Positions 1-7,800 of a stretch of 9,093 nt of DNA are shown piece by piece. This DNA comes from Gammaproteobacteria bacterium (lineage in GTDB: Bacteria > Pseudomonadota > Gammaproteobacteria > S012-40): positions 1 through 9,093 of the forward strand of contig JALSHN010000379.1 of the NCBI GenBank assembly GCA_026982215.1, read 5' to 3'. The notes below the pieces were generated by a model that worked only from the letters and a program-made list of their open reading frames with translations, had not been told where the DNA came from and made no database searches. Position 1 is the first letter of the stretch. Each line of letters starts with the position of its first letter. The position numbers were made by a program, and so were the translations under genes.

Positions 1-530
1 TTCACCACCCTCCCCTCACGCAGGGCCTGCTGCAGGGCCCGCAAGGCACTGCGCCGCTTGGCGATCACCAGACACCCCGAGGTATCCCGGTCGAGGCGAT
101 GCACCAACTCCACAAACGGCAGGTCGTCCCGCCAGGCACGCACGGCCTCGATGATCCCGTAACGGACACCGCTGCCGCCGTGCACCGCCATACCCGCCGG
201 TTTGGCCAGCACCAGCAAGCGCTGATCCTCGAACAACACCGCCTCATCCAGCCAGCGCAGGCGCTCCCGCTGCGGCGGGGGGTGCCCCCGTTCGGCCACC
301 CGTACCGGTGGGATACGCAGCTGGTCCCCCACCGCCAGGCGATATTCCGGGCGCACCCGTCCACGATTGACCCGCACCTCCCCTTTGCGCAACAAACGAT
401 AGATGCGGCTCTTGGGGACCCCCTTGAGTTCTCGCAACAAGAAATTGTCCACCCGCTGTCCGGCCGCCTCTTCGGAGACGTTCAACAGGCGAACCGCCTG
501 CACGGGCGGCTTTTTTCCGGCATTATTCAT
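1..530 (-). CDS. rluC: RluC, 23S rRNA pseudouridine synthase (N-terminal part, cut by window edge)
   Basis: RluC isomerises uridines 955, 2504 and 2580 of 23S rRNA to pseudouridine in E. coli. The first 176 codons are present and the rest lies left of the window; the E. coli protein has about 319 residues. An S4 RNA-binding domain covers roughly residues 24-75 (QRVDNFLL, then PKSRIYRLLRKGEVRVN). The catalytic domain follows: LVLAKPAGMAVHGG at about 106-119 and the signature HRLDRDTSGCLVIAK at 144-158, with D147 as the catalytic aspartate. The reading frame is unbroken. I start at the ATG at 530-528 (MNNAGKKPPVQAVRL). A second ATG at 523 would lose two residues. Upstream there is only a weak Shine-Dalgarno (GGA) and no convincing minus-strand promoter. 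The gene is divergent from rne, the usual gammaproteobacterial arrangement. RluC rather than RluD or RluA is supported by that neighbour and by the S4 domain. Confidence 0.95.
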   Translation of the reverse strand, partial: MNNAGKKPPVQAVRLLNVSEEAAGQRVDNFLLRELKGVPKSRIYRLLRKGEVRVNRGRVRPEYRLAVGDQLRIPPVRVAERGHPPPQRERLRWLDEAVLFEDQRLLVLAKPAGMAVHGGSGVRYGIIEAVRAWRDDLPFVELVHRLDRDTSGCLVIAKRRSALRALQQALREGRVV

Positions 531-555
531 GCAGTTATTCTATCCGAGTCAGTCG

Positions 556-584
556 TTGATGGATATCCGGCATACTGTTATATT
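556..584 (+). promoter_or_regulatory. Predicted sigma70 promoter of rne (extended -10)
   Basis: TTGATG (556-561) and TATATT (579-584) are separated by exactly 17 bases, with TG at 576-577 one base before the -10, which makes an extended -10 element. Transcription would start near 590-592 and give rne a leader of about 533 bases. The -35 lies only 26 bases from the rluC start codon, so regulation of the two divergent genes may interact. The boxes are seen in the sequence; that the promoter works and serves rne is inferred. Confidence 0.6.
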
Positions 585-681
585 GGCTGGTGCATGCCTG
601 GAATCGTGCTGGAAATTCAGCAAGTTCCGGAACGATTTCGCCCCTCCCGGGGCCTAATGAGACAGCGACGACCGTTTTTCA

Positions 682-717
682 TTCACTCCGCCAGGAAACA
701 AATTCCGGCGGAATGAG
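682..717 (+). promoter_or_regulatory. Strong stem-loop in the rne leader
   Basis: The arms 682-697 and 703-717 pair around the loop ACAAA (698-702). GGAA pairs with TTCC, A693 is bulged, CCGCC pairs with GGCGG, then T687-A712, one C/A mismatch (686/713), and a further short ATT/GAT-type extension with a closing U-G pair. No T-run follows closely, so this is not an intrinsic terminator. It is the best single candidate for the RNase E-sensing hairpin of the leader; that role is inferred from position only. Confidence 0.45.
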
Positions 718-1022
718 AACCTTGGGGCATCATCGTTCGCCAAGGCCTTGAAAAGAACGACAAACCCGCAATTCGCGCGGATACACCGGGCCGCGGAAGG
801 CCGCGCCTCTCCTCCGCCACCCCCTCGTCCGGCGCGATGCGCAGCTGGATTTGCCCGTCTCGTTCAATGCCTGACCGAATCATGATGACCCGCCCTGAAC
901 GGGCCGCGGCCGAGCCGCTGCCACCCTCATCCACACGCTCGACTTGGAACCTGCATTCGTGCCGCTAGCGACCATCTTCATTCTCGCGCTGTTCACCGCC
1001 CTGGCGATCCCCTCGCCCGGCC

Positions 1023-1039
1023 GCGGCGTGGGTCGCCGC
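1023..1039 (+). promoter_or_regulatory. GC-rich stem-loop in the rne leader
   Basis: GCGGCG (1023-1028) pairs perfectly with CGCCGC (1034-1039) around a five-base loop TGGGT, about 85 bases upstream of the rne start. Stable as RNA, with no T-tract. In DNA this GC-rich, six-base stems also arise by chance. Confidence 0.3.
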
Positions 1040-1092
1040 AACTCCCGCGCACAGCGATGGCTCCCTGGAGCACACGAAACCAACGGTTCCGA

Positions 1093-1124
1093 GTCGCGCC
1101 CGGGCTTAGGAATCAGGAAGCGAC
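1093..1124 (+). promoter_or_regulatory. Stem enclosing the rne ribosome binding site
   Basis: GTCGC (1093-1097) can pair with GCGAC (1120-1124), the five bases directly before the rne ATG. The enclosed loop contains a self-complementary GCCCGGGC (1098-1105) and the Shine-Dalgarno AGGA (1115-1118, six bases before ATG 1125). A second AGGA sits at 1108-1111. Closing this stem would place the ribosome site in a loop and the start codon at the stem base. The complementarity is seen; control of translation is inferred. Confidence 0.4.
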
Positions 1125-3806
1125 ATGAAGAGAATGTTATTCAACGCCACGCAGCCCGAAGAGCTGCGGCTGGCCATCGTCGATGGCCAAAAACTGGTGG
1201 ACCTGGACATCGAACTGGCCCACCGGGAACAAAAAAAGGCCAACATTTACAAAGGCCGCATCACTCGTATCGAGCCCAGTCTGGAAGCCGCCTTCGTGGA
1301 TTACGGCGCCGAGCGTCACGGCTTCCTGCCGCTGAAGGAAATCGCCCCCGCCTACTTTTCGCAGGCCGTTGAACCCGGCGTTCGCATCAACATCAAGGAT
1401 GTCCTGCGCGAGGGGCAGGAGGTCATCATCCAGGTAGAGAAAGAAGAACGGGGCAACAAAGGGGCCGCCCTGACCACCTTCATCAGCCTCGCCGGACGTT
1501 ATCTCGTCCTCATGCCCAACAACCCGCGTGCCGGCGGTGTCTCCCGGCGCATCGAAGGCGAAGAGCGTGCCGAGGTGCGTGAGGCCATGCGGCAACTGGA
1601 CATCCCCGAAAACATGGGGCTCATCGTCCGCACTGCCGGAGTGGGCAAGAGCGTCGAAGAACTCCAATGGGACCTGGACTACCTGGTGCACCTGTGGCGC
1701 GCCATCGAAAAGGCCGCCGAAGAACGTAGCGCCCCCTTCCTCATCTACCAGGAAGGCAACATCATCGTCCGCGCCATCCGCGACTACCTGCGCAAGGACA
1801 TCAGCGAGATTCTCATCGACAACCCCGACATCTACCAGCAGGCGCGGGACTTCATGGCCCAGGTGATGCCACACAACCTGCACAAGGTGAAGCTCTACCA
1901 GGGCGACATTCCCCTGTTCACCCGCTATCAGATCGAGTCGCAGATCGAGACCGCCTATCAGCGGGTGGTCACCCTCCCCTCCGGGGGGGCCATCGTCATC
2001 GACCACACCGAGGCCCTCATCTCCATCGACATCAACTCGGCCCGGGCCACCAAGGGCAGCGACATCGAGGAAACCGCCCTCAACACCAATCTCGAGGCCG
2101 CCGAGGAGATCGCCCGCCAACTCCGGCTGCGCGATGCCGGTGGTCTGATCGTCATCGACTTCATCGACATGACCCCGGCCCGTCATCAGCGCGAGGTGGA
2201 AGCCCGGCTGCGTGAGGCCCTCTCCCAAGACCGGGCCCGGGTGCAAGTGGGGCGTATCTCCCGTTTCGGGCTGTTGGAGATGTCGCGCCAGCGTCTGCGG
2301 CCCTCCTTGGGTGAACACACCCAGATCGTCTGTCCCCGCTGTGAAGGCCAAGGCACCATCCGCAGCGTGGAATCACTGGCGCTCTCCATCCTCCGCCTGC
2401 TGGAAGAAGGGGCGATGAAAGAACATACCGCCCAACTGGTTGCTCAGGTCCCCGTGGAGGTGGCCACCTACCTCCTCAACGAGAAACGGGCGGTGATCCA
2501 CGAAATCGAGACCCGCCATGACACCCGCATCCTCTTGGTCCCCAATCCCAACCTGGAAACCCCCCACTATCGTCTGGAGCGGATCCGCGGCAACGAATCC
2601 AAGGTCGAAGGGCAGCGCAAAAGTTACAAGCTGATGGAGACGACCCAAGACACGGGCCTCCCCGAGACCCTGGATAGCGGACAGAAAGGCACGGCGGAAC
2701 AACCGGCGGTGAAAGGCATCATGCCCGCCAATCGCCCCCCGGCCCAGAACGTCGGTGCCGAACCGCGCCCCCAGGAAAACGCCGCCCCGGCGGCAGGCAA
2801 CGGTGCCCGCGAACCGGGGCTGTTCCGGCGTCTGTTGCGTACCTTCTTCGGCAGCGGCGAGCCCCCTTCCCCCAACGCCCCTCCCAGTGGAGCAGAATCA
2901 GCAGAAGGACGGCCTGCCACCACGACCACCCCCCGGCGGGGCAATGGCCAGCGTTCTCGAAACGGCCCGGGCAATGGGCGCCGTAGCCGCGGAACAAACG
3001 GACGCGGGCGACGCAACGGCGCTCCCCAGCCACGCCCGGGAGGCGGCGGTCGCCCCGCCGGCGATAGCGAACCACGAAACAACCAACGCCCCATTGCGGC
3101 CGAATCGCCCCCCGAACGAGAGAGTGGGGTAACGAGCGAAGCGAGCGCCGTTTCGCCCCCAGCGGCAACACCGGCCGCAGAGAACACCAGCGGTGGGGAC
3201 AATGCTCCCGGCAGGCGTCGCAGCCGGGGACGTCGTGGCCGCGGCCGCCGTGGTGGTGGGTACAGCGGCGAGACACGTCCCGCCTCTGCCGCCGAGACAC
3301 CGTCGGAAAACGACGCCCCTCCCACACCGGCCGCCGAACCGTCGGGCTCACCGACCCAGTCGGAGACAGAAACCCTGCCGTCCAGCGAAGTCCCTGGAGG
3401 CCAGAGAGAAATGCTCTCCCCCACCAGTGCCAAAGAAAACCAGGAGGGCACGTCCCAGCGCCCACCCCGACGACGCTCCCGCGGTGGACGCCGTGGGGGA
3501 CGCGGTGGCAATCGTACCGATACGGCCGGCAGCGATACCCAAGAGACCGGTAACCAAACCGAGGGCCGGAGCGACCACGGCAAAGACACAGTGGGCACCG
3601 CCCCTCCTCCCCCCTCAGCGGAGCCCAACACCACCAGGAAAGCCACGAATGCCTCTCAATCGAAGGACGAAGACAACCGTTCGACGGCCTCTTCGGGCGC
3701 TGCCGAGGCTCCGAAACCGCGTCCCGCCTCTCCACCTCCGGCAATGACAGCGGTCAGCGAGGTGTCCAACTCAGCCGACGTCCCCGCCCCCAAAAACGAC
3801 GACTGA
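1125..3806 (+). CDS. rne: Ribonuclease E (degradosome endoribonuclease)
   Basis: RNase E is an essential single-strand endoribonuclease for mRNA decay and for processing of rRNA and tRNA, held on the inner face of the cytoplasmic membrane as the degradosome scaffold. The start MKRMLFNATQPEELRLAIVD matches the family and AGGA lies six bases upstream. An S1 domain covers about 36-125 and the 5'-sensor about 126-214 (R169 and T170 for 5'-monophosphate binding are kept). The DNase I-like catalytic domain (about 279-400) has D302, N304 and D345, equal to E. coli D303, N305 and D346. The zinc-link CPRCEGQG has C403 and C406. From about 510 on the protein is disordered and rich in P, E, S, G and R. 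GLFRRLLRTFFG (565-576) is an amphipathic helix at the position of the E. coli membrane-targeting segment A. Three Arg/Gly-rich RNA-binding blocks follow (about 604-630, 697-712, 781-797). I recognise no enolase or PNPase binding motif in the tail. At 893 residues it is shorter than the E. coli protein (1061). Confidence 0.98.
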   Translation: MKRMLFNATQPEELRLAIVDGQKLVDLDIELAHREQKKANIYKGRITRIEPSLEAAFVDYGAERHGFLPLKEIAPAYFSQAVEPGVRINIKDVLREGQEVIIQVEKEERGNKGAALTTFISLAGRYLVLMPNNPRAGGVSRRIEGEERAEVREAMRQLDIPENMGLIVRTAGVGKSVEELQWDLDYLVHLWRAIEKAAEERSAPFLIYQEGNIIVRAIRDYLRKDISEILIDNPDIYQQARDFMAQVMPHNLHKVKLYQGDIPLFTRYQIESQIETAYQRVVTLPSGGAIVIDHTEALISIDINSARATKGSDIEETALNTNLEAAEEIARQLRLRDAGGLIVIDFIDMTPARHQREVEARLREALSQDRARVQVGRISRFGLLEMSRQRLRPSLGEHTQIVCPRCEGQGTIRSVESLALSILRLLEEGAMKEHTAQLVAQVPVEVATYLLNEKRAVIHEIETRHDTRILLVPNPNLETPHYRLERIRGNESKVEGQRKSYKLMETTQDTGLPETLDSGQKGTAEQPAVKGIMPANRPPAQNVGAEPRPQENAAPAAGNGAREPGLFRRLLRTFFGSGEPPSPNAPPSGAESAEGRPATTTTPRRGNGQRSRNGPGNGRRSRGTNGRGRRNGAPQPRPGGGGRPAGDSEPRNNQRPIAAESPPERESGVTSEASAVSPPAATPAAENTSGGDNAPGRRRSRGRRGRGRRGGGYSGETRPASAAETPSENDAPPTPAAEPSGSPTQSETETLPSSEVPGGQREMLSPTSAKENQEGTSQRPPRRRSRGGRRGGRGGNRTDTAGSDTQETGNQTEGRSDHGKDTVGTAPPPPSAEPNTTRKATNASQSKDEDNRSTASSGAAEAPKPRPASPPPAMTAVSEVSNSADVPAPKNDD

Positions 3807-3819
3807 GCCTCGCAAACGA

Positions 3820-3861
3820 AACGCCCCGCCCCCGGATCCTTCTGGAGGCGGGGCGTTTTTT
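3820..3861 (+). terminator. Intrinsic terminator of rne (possibly bidirectional)
   Basis: AACGCCCCGCC (3820-3830) pairs perfectly with GGCGGGGCGTT (3847-3857) around a 16-base loop, followed by a run of six T (3856-3861). It lies 14 bases after the rne stop. Read on the minus strand the same stem is followed by TTTCGTTTG, so it could also stop transcripts of the convergent phosphatase gene that ends at 3904. Confidence 0.92.
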
Positions 3862-3903
3862 CCGCCCTCACATTTTCAAACCACCCTGGCAAGGGACGGA
3901 GGC

Positions 3904-4374
3904 TCAGGCCGAACGCCGCCCCTGCAGCTCGTCCAACAATCGCTCCGAGGCCTCCTCCACCAGATCCAACACATACTCGAATCCCCGTTGGCCGCCGTAA
4001 TAAGGATCCGGCACCTCACGCACCCCCAGGTGGGGAGCAAATTCCAGGAACAGTCGCAGCTTGTGACGCTGATCCTCGGGACAGAGAGCCTCCAATTCGG
4101 TGAGGTTATCCTCGTCCATCGCCAGAATGAGATCGAAACGTTGAAAATCCTCCACCGTCACCCGCCGGGCCCGAATATCCGCCATCTCCAGGCCCCGCTG
4201 GGCCGCGGCCTTTTGCGCCCGAGGATCGGGGGGTTCGCCCACGTGGTAACCATGGGTACCTGCCGAATCCACCTCCACCGCCACACCTCGCGTCTCGGCG
4301 GCACGACGAAACACCGCCTCGGCGGTGGGCGAACGACAAATATTGCCCATACAAACGAACAGAATGCGTCTCAT
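3904..4374 (-). CDS. Low-molecular-weight protein tyrosine phosphatase
   Basis: This is a cytoplasmic cysteine phosphatase that removes phosphate from tyrosine in proteins; in bacteria such enzymes often counter BY-kinases or act in exopolysaccharide control. The P-loop C-X5-R-S is complete near the N-terminus (VCMGNICRSPTAEAVF: nucleophile C8, R14, S15), and the general-acid loop is DPYYGG with D123. VDSAGTHGYHVGEPPDPRA (35-53) is also typical. The 156-residue length is normal. I start at ATG 4374-4372 (MRRILFVC) because AGGAG lies five bases upstream and the family begins this way; an in-frame ATG at 4419 would add 15 unlikely residues. No kinase or capsule gene lies beside it here, so the substrate is unknown. 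An arsenate reductase role (ArsC of the same fold) is less likely because the extra redox cysteines are not placed as in that family. Confidence 0.95.
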   Translation of the reverse strand: MRRILFVCMGNICRSPTAEAVFRRAAETRGVAVEVDSAGTHGYHVGEPPDPRAQKAAAQRGLEMADIRARRVTVEDFQRFDLILAMDEDNLTELEALCPEDQRHKLRLFLEFAPHLGVREVPDPYYGGQRGFEYVLDLVEEASERLLDELQGRRSA

Positions 4375-4417
4375 GAGTTCTCCTGCAAGCGGGGGACTGG
4401 CTTCTCCCGCCAATCTC

Positions 4418-4453
4418 ACCTATAACGGCATTGACCGGGCGCCCAGTATAGGT
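4418..4453. repeat. ACCTATA/TATAGGT inverted repeat in a divergent promoter region
   Basis: ACCTATA (4418-4424) and TATAGGT (4447-4453) form a perfect 7-base inverted repeat with a 22-base spacer, about 29 bases centre to centre. It sits between the phosphatase gene and the 96-aa gene. Each arm contains a TATA core resembling a -10 box, so it may be a pair of opposed promoter elements or a binding site for a dimeric regulator; both are inference. Confidence 0.35.
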
Positions 4454-4459
4454 TGTGAT
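4431..4459 (+). promoter_or_regulatory. Possible sigma70 promoter for the four-gene operon
   Basis: TTGACC (4431-4436, five of six matches to consensus) and TGTGAT (4454-4459, four of six) are 17 bases apart, 30 bases before the start of the 96-aa gene. On the opposite strand TATACT (complement of 4445-4450) is a candidate -10 for the phosphatase gene, but its -35 is poor. Confidence 0.4.
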
Positions 4460-4489
4460 TTCCTTTTCCTCCACCGTCCCGAGGTCCCC

Positions 4490-4780
4490 ATGAACACTCT
4501 GGACATCTCGTTGCAGCAATTGCGCGGTATGATCGGACTGCGGGTGCTCCACCTCGGCAGCCCCTGCCAAGTGGTGGAAGTACTGGAAGACGGCCCGGCC
4601 CTGGTATTGCTGGATCTGGAAGAGAGCCACAGCACCATCCAGGCCGATCAACACGGTGAGGCCCATCGACGGGTTCGGGTCACCTACACCATCCCGGTTC
4701 TCAACCCCGGCGCCACCGGGTTCTCCGCCGATTTCCTCGCCCTGGAACCTTTGGGGACGGACAAGGATCCCATCGAGTAA
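4490..4780 (+). CDS. Small conserved-looking protein of unknown function (96 aa)
   Basis: I do not recognise a named family. The 96-residue product (MNTLDISLQQLRGMIGLRVL...) begins with a short predicted helix (LQQLRGMIG). Strand-rich segments follow (LRVLHLGSPCQVVEVLEDGP, then ALVLLDLEE), which look like a small SH3-like or KOW-like beta barrel, and next a polar stretch (STIQADQHGEAHRRVRV) and a final strand region TYTIPVL. There is no signal peptide or membrane segment, so it is probably cytoplasmic. The start ATG has GAGG (4481-4484) five bases upstream; in-frame upstream starts lie within the divergent phosphatase region and would override this site. Coding is supported by position, Shine-Dalgarno and protein-like composition. 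It is first in the putative operon, 23 bases before the lipoprotein gene. Confidence 0.75.
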   Translation: MNTLDISLQQLRGMIGLRVLHLGSPCQVVEVLEDGPALVLLDLEESHSTIQADQHGEAHRRVRVTYTIPVLNPGATGFSADFLALEPLGTDKDPIE

Positions 4781-4803
4781 AACAACGCCAAACAAGGTGC
4801 ATC

Positions 4804-7800
4804 ATGGCGACACGCCGGGCGACACGACTCCTCATCCTCCTATTCGCCTTGCTGCTCCTGGCCGGATGCGGCCGCAGCAGCAGCGGCCCGGCTCCCGGTG
4901 GAAACGTTGCTGAGGTCGTTGCCCTCAGCCTCGCCCCGGTCAATGCGCAGCCCCTGATCCTCAACCGCGACAGCAGCACCCGCCTCAATGTCTACGGCCT
5001 GCTGGCGAACGGAGGCAAACGAGACCTCACCCAGGTGGTGGAATGGCGCGTCACCCCCTCCGATCGGTTGCGCATCGACTCCGGACGGATCCTCGCCCTG
5101 AACGAGGGCGATGCCGAGGTGAGGATCCGTTACCAAACACTGGAGCTACGACTGGCCGTCCGAGTGACCACCGCCTCCCTGGAAAACCTGCGCCTCGAAC
5201 CCGGGAACGCCGAACTCTACCCCGGACAAACGACCCGTTTCCGCCTCATCGGGGAATTTGCCGACGGCCGCAGCCAGGACCTCACCGACAGTGCCCAATG
5301 GACCCTCGAACCTCAGAATGCGGGTGCAGCACTAGACCCCGCCACCCCCGGCCGGGTGATCGCCGACGACGACCCCACCCTCGACACCCGTCTCACCTTA
5401 CGTGCCCGCTGGGGTGGCCGAGAGATCGAAGCCAGCCTGCAACGGCTCGCCGCCCGGCTGCAACGCCTCAGCAGCGAACTCACCCGCCTGCAACTGCGGG
5501 TGGGACAACGCAGCCGCCCCGGAATCCAGGGGATCTTCGAGATCGGTGGAACACTGTCGGCACGACCCGTCTCGGTGAGCTGGCACAGCGACGACCCGGA
5601 CATCCTGGCGGTGGAGGATGGCGAGCTGGTGGCGCTCGCCCCGGGAGAGACCCGGGTGCGGGCCCGTTACGGCGCTCTGGAACTGACCCTCGACGTGCAG
5701 GTGAGTGACACACCCGTCGACGGCGTGGAGATCCACGCCCCGCTCACCGAATTGGCGGTGGGCCAGAGCATGGCGCTGCAGGCCTGGGCCGCCTACCGGG
5801 ACGGCCGCCGTCGAGAAGTGACCCATGAGGCAGGCTGGCTCGTGACCCCTGCAGAGCGTGCCGTCATCGGCAACGGCGAAGAAGCCGGGCGCGTGTTGGC
5901 CCTGGAAGCGGGGCAGATTGAAGTGGAGGCTGTCTTCGCCGGACAGCGTGCCCGCTATTCCCTCACCCTCACCGATGCCGTGCTGGAAGCCATCGAGATC
6001 AGTCCGGCACAAGGCCGGTTGCTGGTGGGCAACAACCTGGAGCTCCAGGCACTGGGGCATTACAGCGACGGCAGCCTGCGCGATCTCACCGATGACGTCT
6101 CGTGGACGGTGAGCGATCCCGCCCTGGCCCACATCACCACGCTGGATTCCCCCCGGGGGCGCTTGACCGCCCTTGCCTCGGGGACGGTCACGGTGACGGC
6201 GACCTTGAACACCATCAGCGGAAGCGCTGATTTCCTGCTCCACGAGGCCCAAGTGCTCACCTTGACCATCGAAGGCGCTGACGGCCCAGTGAGCGCGGGA
6301 TCGGAGCTCACCCTGCGGGCCCTGGCCCAACTGGAAGACGGCAGCCAGGAAGACCTCAGCGACCAGGTTCAGTGGTCCAGCAGTGCCCCGGAGGTCCTGG
6401 TCCCCCACCCCACCGATCCCGGTGTCTTCCAGGCCCTGGCCGTCGGCGAGGCCCGGATCAGCGCCGTCTACAGCGATGCGCAGGGGCAGAACACCAGCGC
6501 CATTCTCCAACTCGAAGTGGTGGAGGCCCCATTACAGGCGCTGGCCCTCCATGATGATCAGGGCGCAGCGCTTTCCGAGCTCACCCTGGCGGCGGGAACG
6601 CGGCTGCCGCTGCGGCTCTACGGCCACTACCAAGACGGGCGGGAGCAACCCCTCACCGGGGCCGGCTGGTCGTCGGCTGACCCAGAGATCGCCCGGGTGA
6701 TCCACATCGACGGTACCCCCTGGCTGCTCGGGCTGGCCCCTGGATCCACCCGACTGAGCGTGGTGATGGCCGGTGTGAGCCTGGAACTCCCGGTGACGGT
6801 CAGCGGGGCCAAGCTGGAAAGCATCGCCCTCGTCCCCTCCCCCCTCAGCCTGCCCCTCCATGGGGACCGCAGGCTGCGGGCCATCGGCTCCTTCAGCGAC
6901 GGCTCCCTCCAAGACCTCAGTGAACAAGTGGTGTGGGAGAGTGACGACCCCACCATCGCCCAAGTCAGCAACGGCAATGACGACCGAGGCCGGGTCTTCG
7001 GTGAGAAGGTGGGGCAGACCACCCTTCGCGCCCGTTTCGCCGACATCACCGGAACGACCACGGTCACGGTGAGCGACGACCCCCAGGCTTTGGCCGGATT
7101 GAGCCTCGCGCTGTCTCCCAATGTCATCCTCGACGACCCCATCACCCTCGCCGACTCCAGCGAGATTCGCGACCAGGCCACCATCGAAGTCCGGCTGTTC
7201 GCCCTCGGCGAAGGGGCGCAAGTGCCCGACGGCACCACCGTCACCCTCACCCTCACCTACCCTGATGGCACCCCAGAATCACACACTCTCCAGAGCAACA
7301 ATGGGGTAGCGAGCCTGCCCTTCACCAGTTCCGGCGGACTCACCACTTCGGACGCCCCCATCGCCGCCATCCGCCTTCAAGCCCAGGTGGAACGAGACGG
7401 GGTGACCTTCACGCGGCGGGCGGTGCTGTGGGTGGTGGATCGCCTGGACGCGGTGTTGACCCACCGCCTCTACCGTCAAGACCTGGACGAGGGCACCCGC
7501 CTGCTGCTGCTGAGCATCAACCTCAGCAACCGGCCACTGGAGGTGAAACGACTGGGGCTGTTCCGCGGCGCGCTCGACGCGGAGGATCTTCGTGCCTGGA
7601 TCAGCATCGAAAACGGCCAACTCCAGCCCCAGCCCGATCCCGATGGCGGAGCGGAACGCCTGGAGGACCAAGAACTGGGCGAGAACGGTGACGGCATCCC
7701 CCTGGGGGCGGGGCAGGGCATCTTCTCGGCCACCACCCCCCGCCTCGACCTCATCAGCGACGGTTCGCTGCTGTGGCTGCTCCACGCCATTTACGACCCT

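Larger units (their letters stand above)
591..1124 (+). promoter_or_regulatory. Long, probably structured 5' leader of rne
   Basis: This gene-free stretch between rluC and rne carries no ORF with support. It is rich in inverted repeats: AATCGT/ACGATT (602-607/632-637) around a GCTG/CAGC hairpin; GCCCC-tccc-GGGGC (640-653); a long imperfect hairpin at 682-717; CCTTGG/CCAAGG (720-725/740-745); TCGTTC/GAACGA (733-738/755-760); GCGGC-cga-GCCGC (906-918); GCGGCG/CGCCGC (1023-1039); and a stem at 1093-1124. In enterics the rne 5' UTR (about 360 nt, Rfam family rne5) forms hairpins that RNase E binds and cleaves to regulate its own mRNA. Position and structure suggest the same role here. I could not align it to the enteric hairpins by eye. 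Confidence 0.5.

Noticed and set aside
531..660. Minus-strand promoter for rluC
   Set aside because: Several -10-like strings exist (TAACAG, TAGAAT), but none has a good -35 at 16-18 bases. TAGAAT would give a leaderless message, which I could not support.
640..680. GCCCC-tccc-GGGGC hairpin followed 22 bases later by TTTTT, as a terminator or attenuator in the rne leader
   Set aside because: The T-run (675-679) is too far from the stem for an intrinsic terminator.
99..716. Plus-strand 205-codon frame across rluC
   Set aside because: Antisense to rluC, whose S4 and HRLDRDTSG motifs are unambiguous.
683..934. Minus-strand 83-codon frame in the rluC-rne gap
   Set aside because: No ribosome site, low-complexity Arg/Gly composition, and it covers the rne leader hairpins.
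944..1372. Plus-strand frame from a TTG with a hydrophobic stretch (FVPLATIFILALFTALAI), possible small membrane protein in the rne leader
   Set aside because: It runs 240 bases into the start of rne in another frame, has no Shine-Dalgarno and turns into Arg-rich noise after the hydrophobic part. It could only be revived if conserved in relatives.
1137..2351. Long minus-strand open frame (404 codons) opposite the rne catalytic half
   Set aside because: It is the antisense shadow of rne, whose frame encodes a fully conserved RNase E. The composition (many GG, DD, VV, GDE runs) is typical of antisense GC-rich DNA.
2624..3744. Two overlapping minus-strand open frames of about 340 codons opposite the rne tail
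   Set aside because: They are rich in Arg, Pro, Ser and Gly because they read the Arg/Pro/Gly-rich disordered tail backwards. No start signal or family resemblance.
4375..4419. Longer N-terminus (15 extra residues) for the tyrosine phosphatase
   Set aside because: The internal ATG at 4374 has AGGAG five bases upstream and gives the standard family N-terminus; the extension reads through this ribosome site.
5398..6510. 370-codon minus-strand open frame inside the lipoprotein gene
   Set aside because: Antisense of the BIG2 repeats; the plus-strand frame has a signal peptide and repeated domains and is clearly the coding one.
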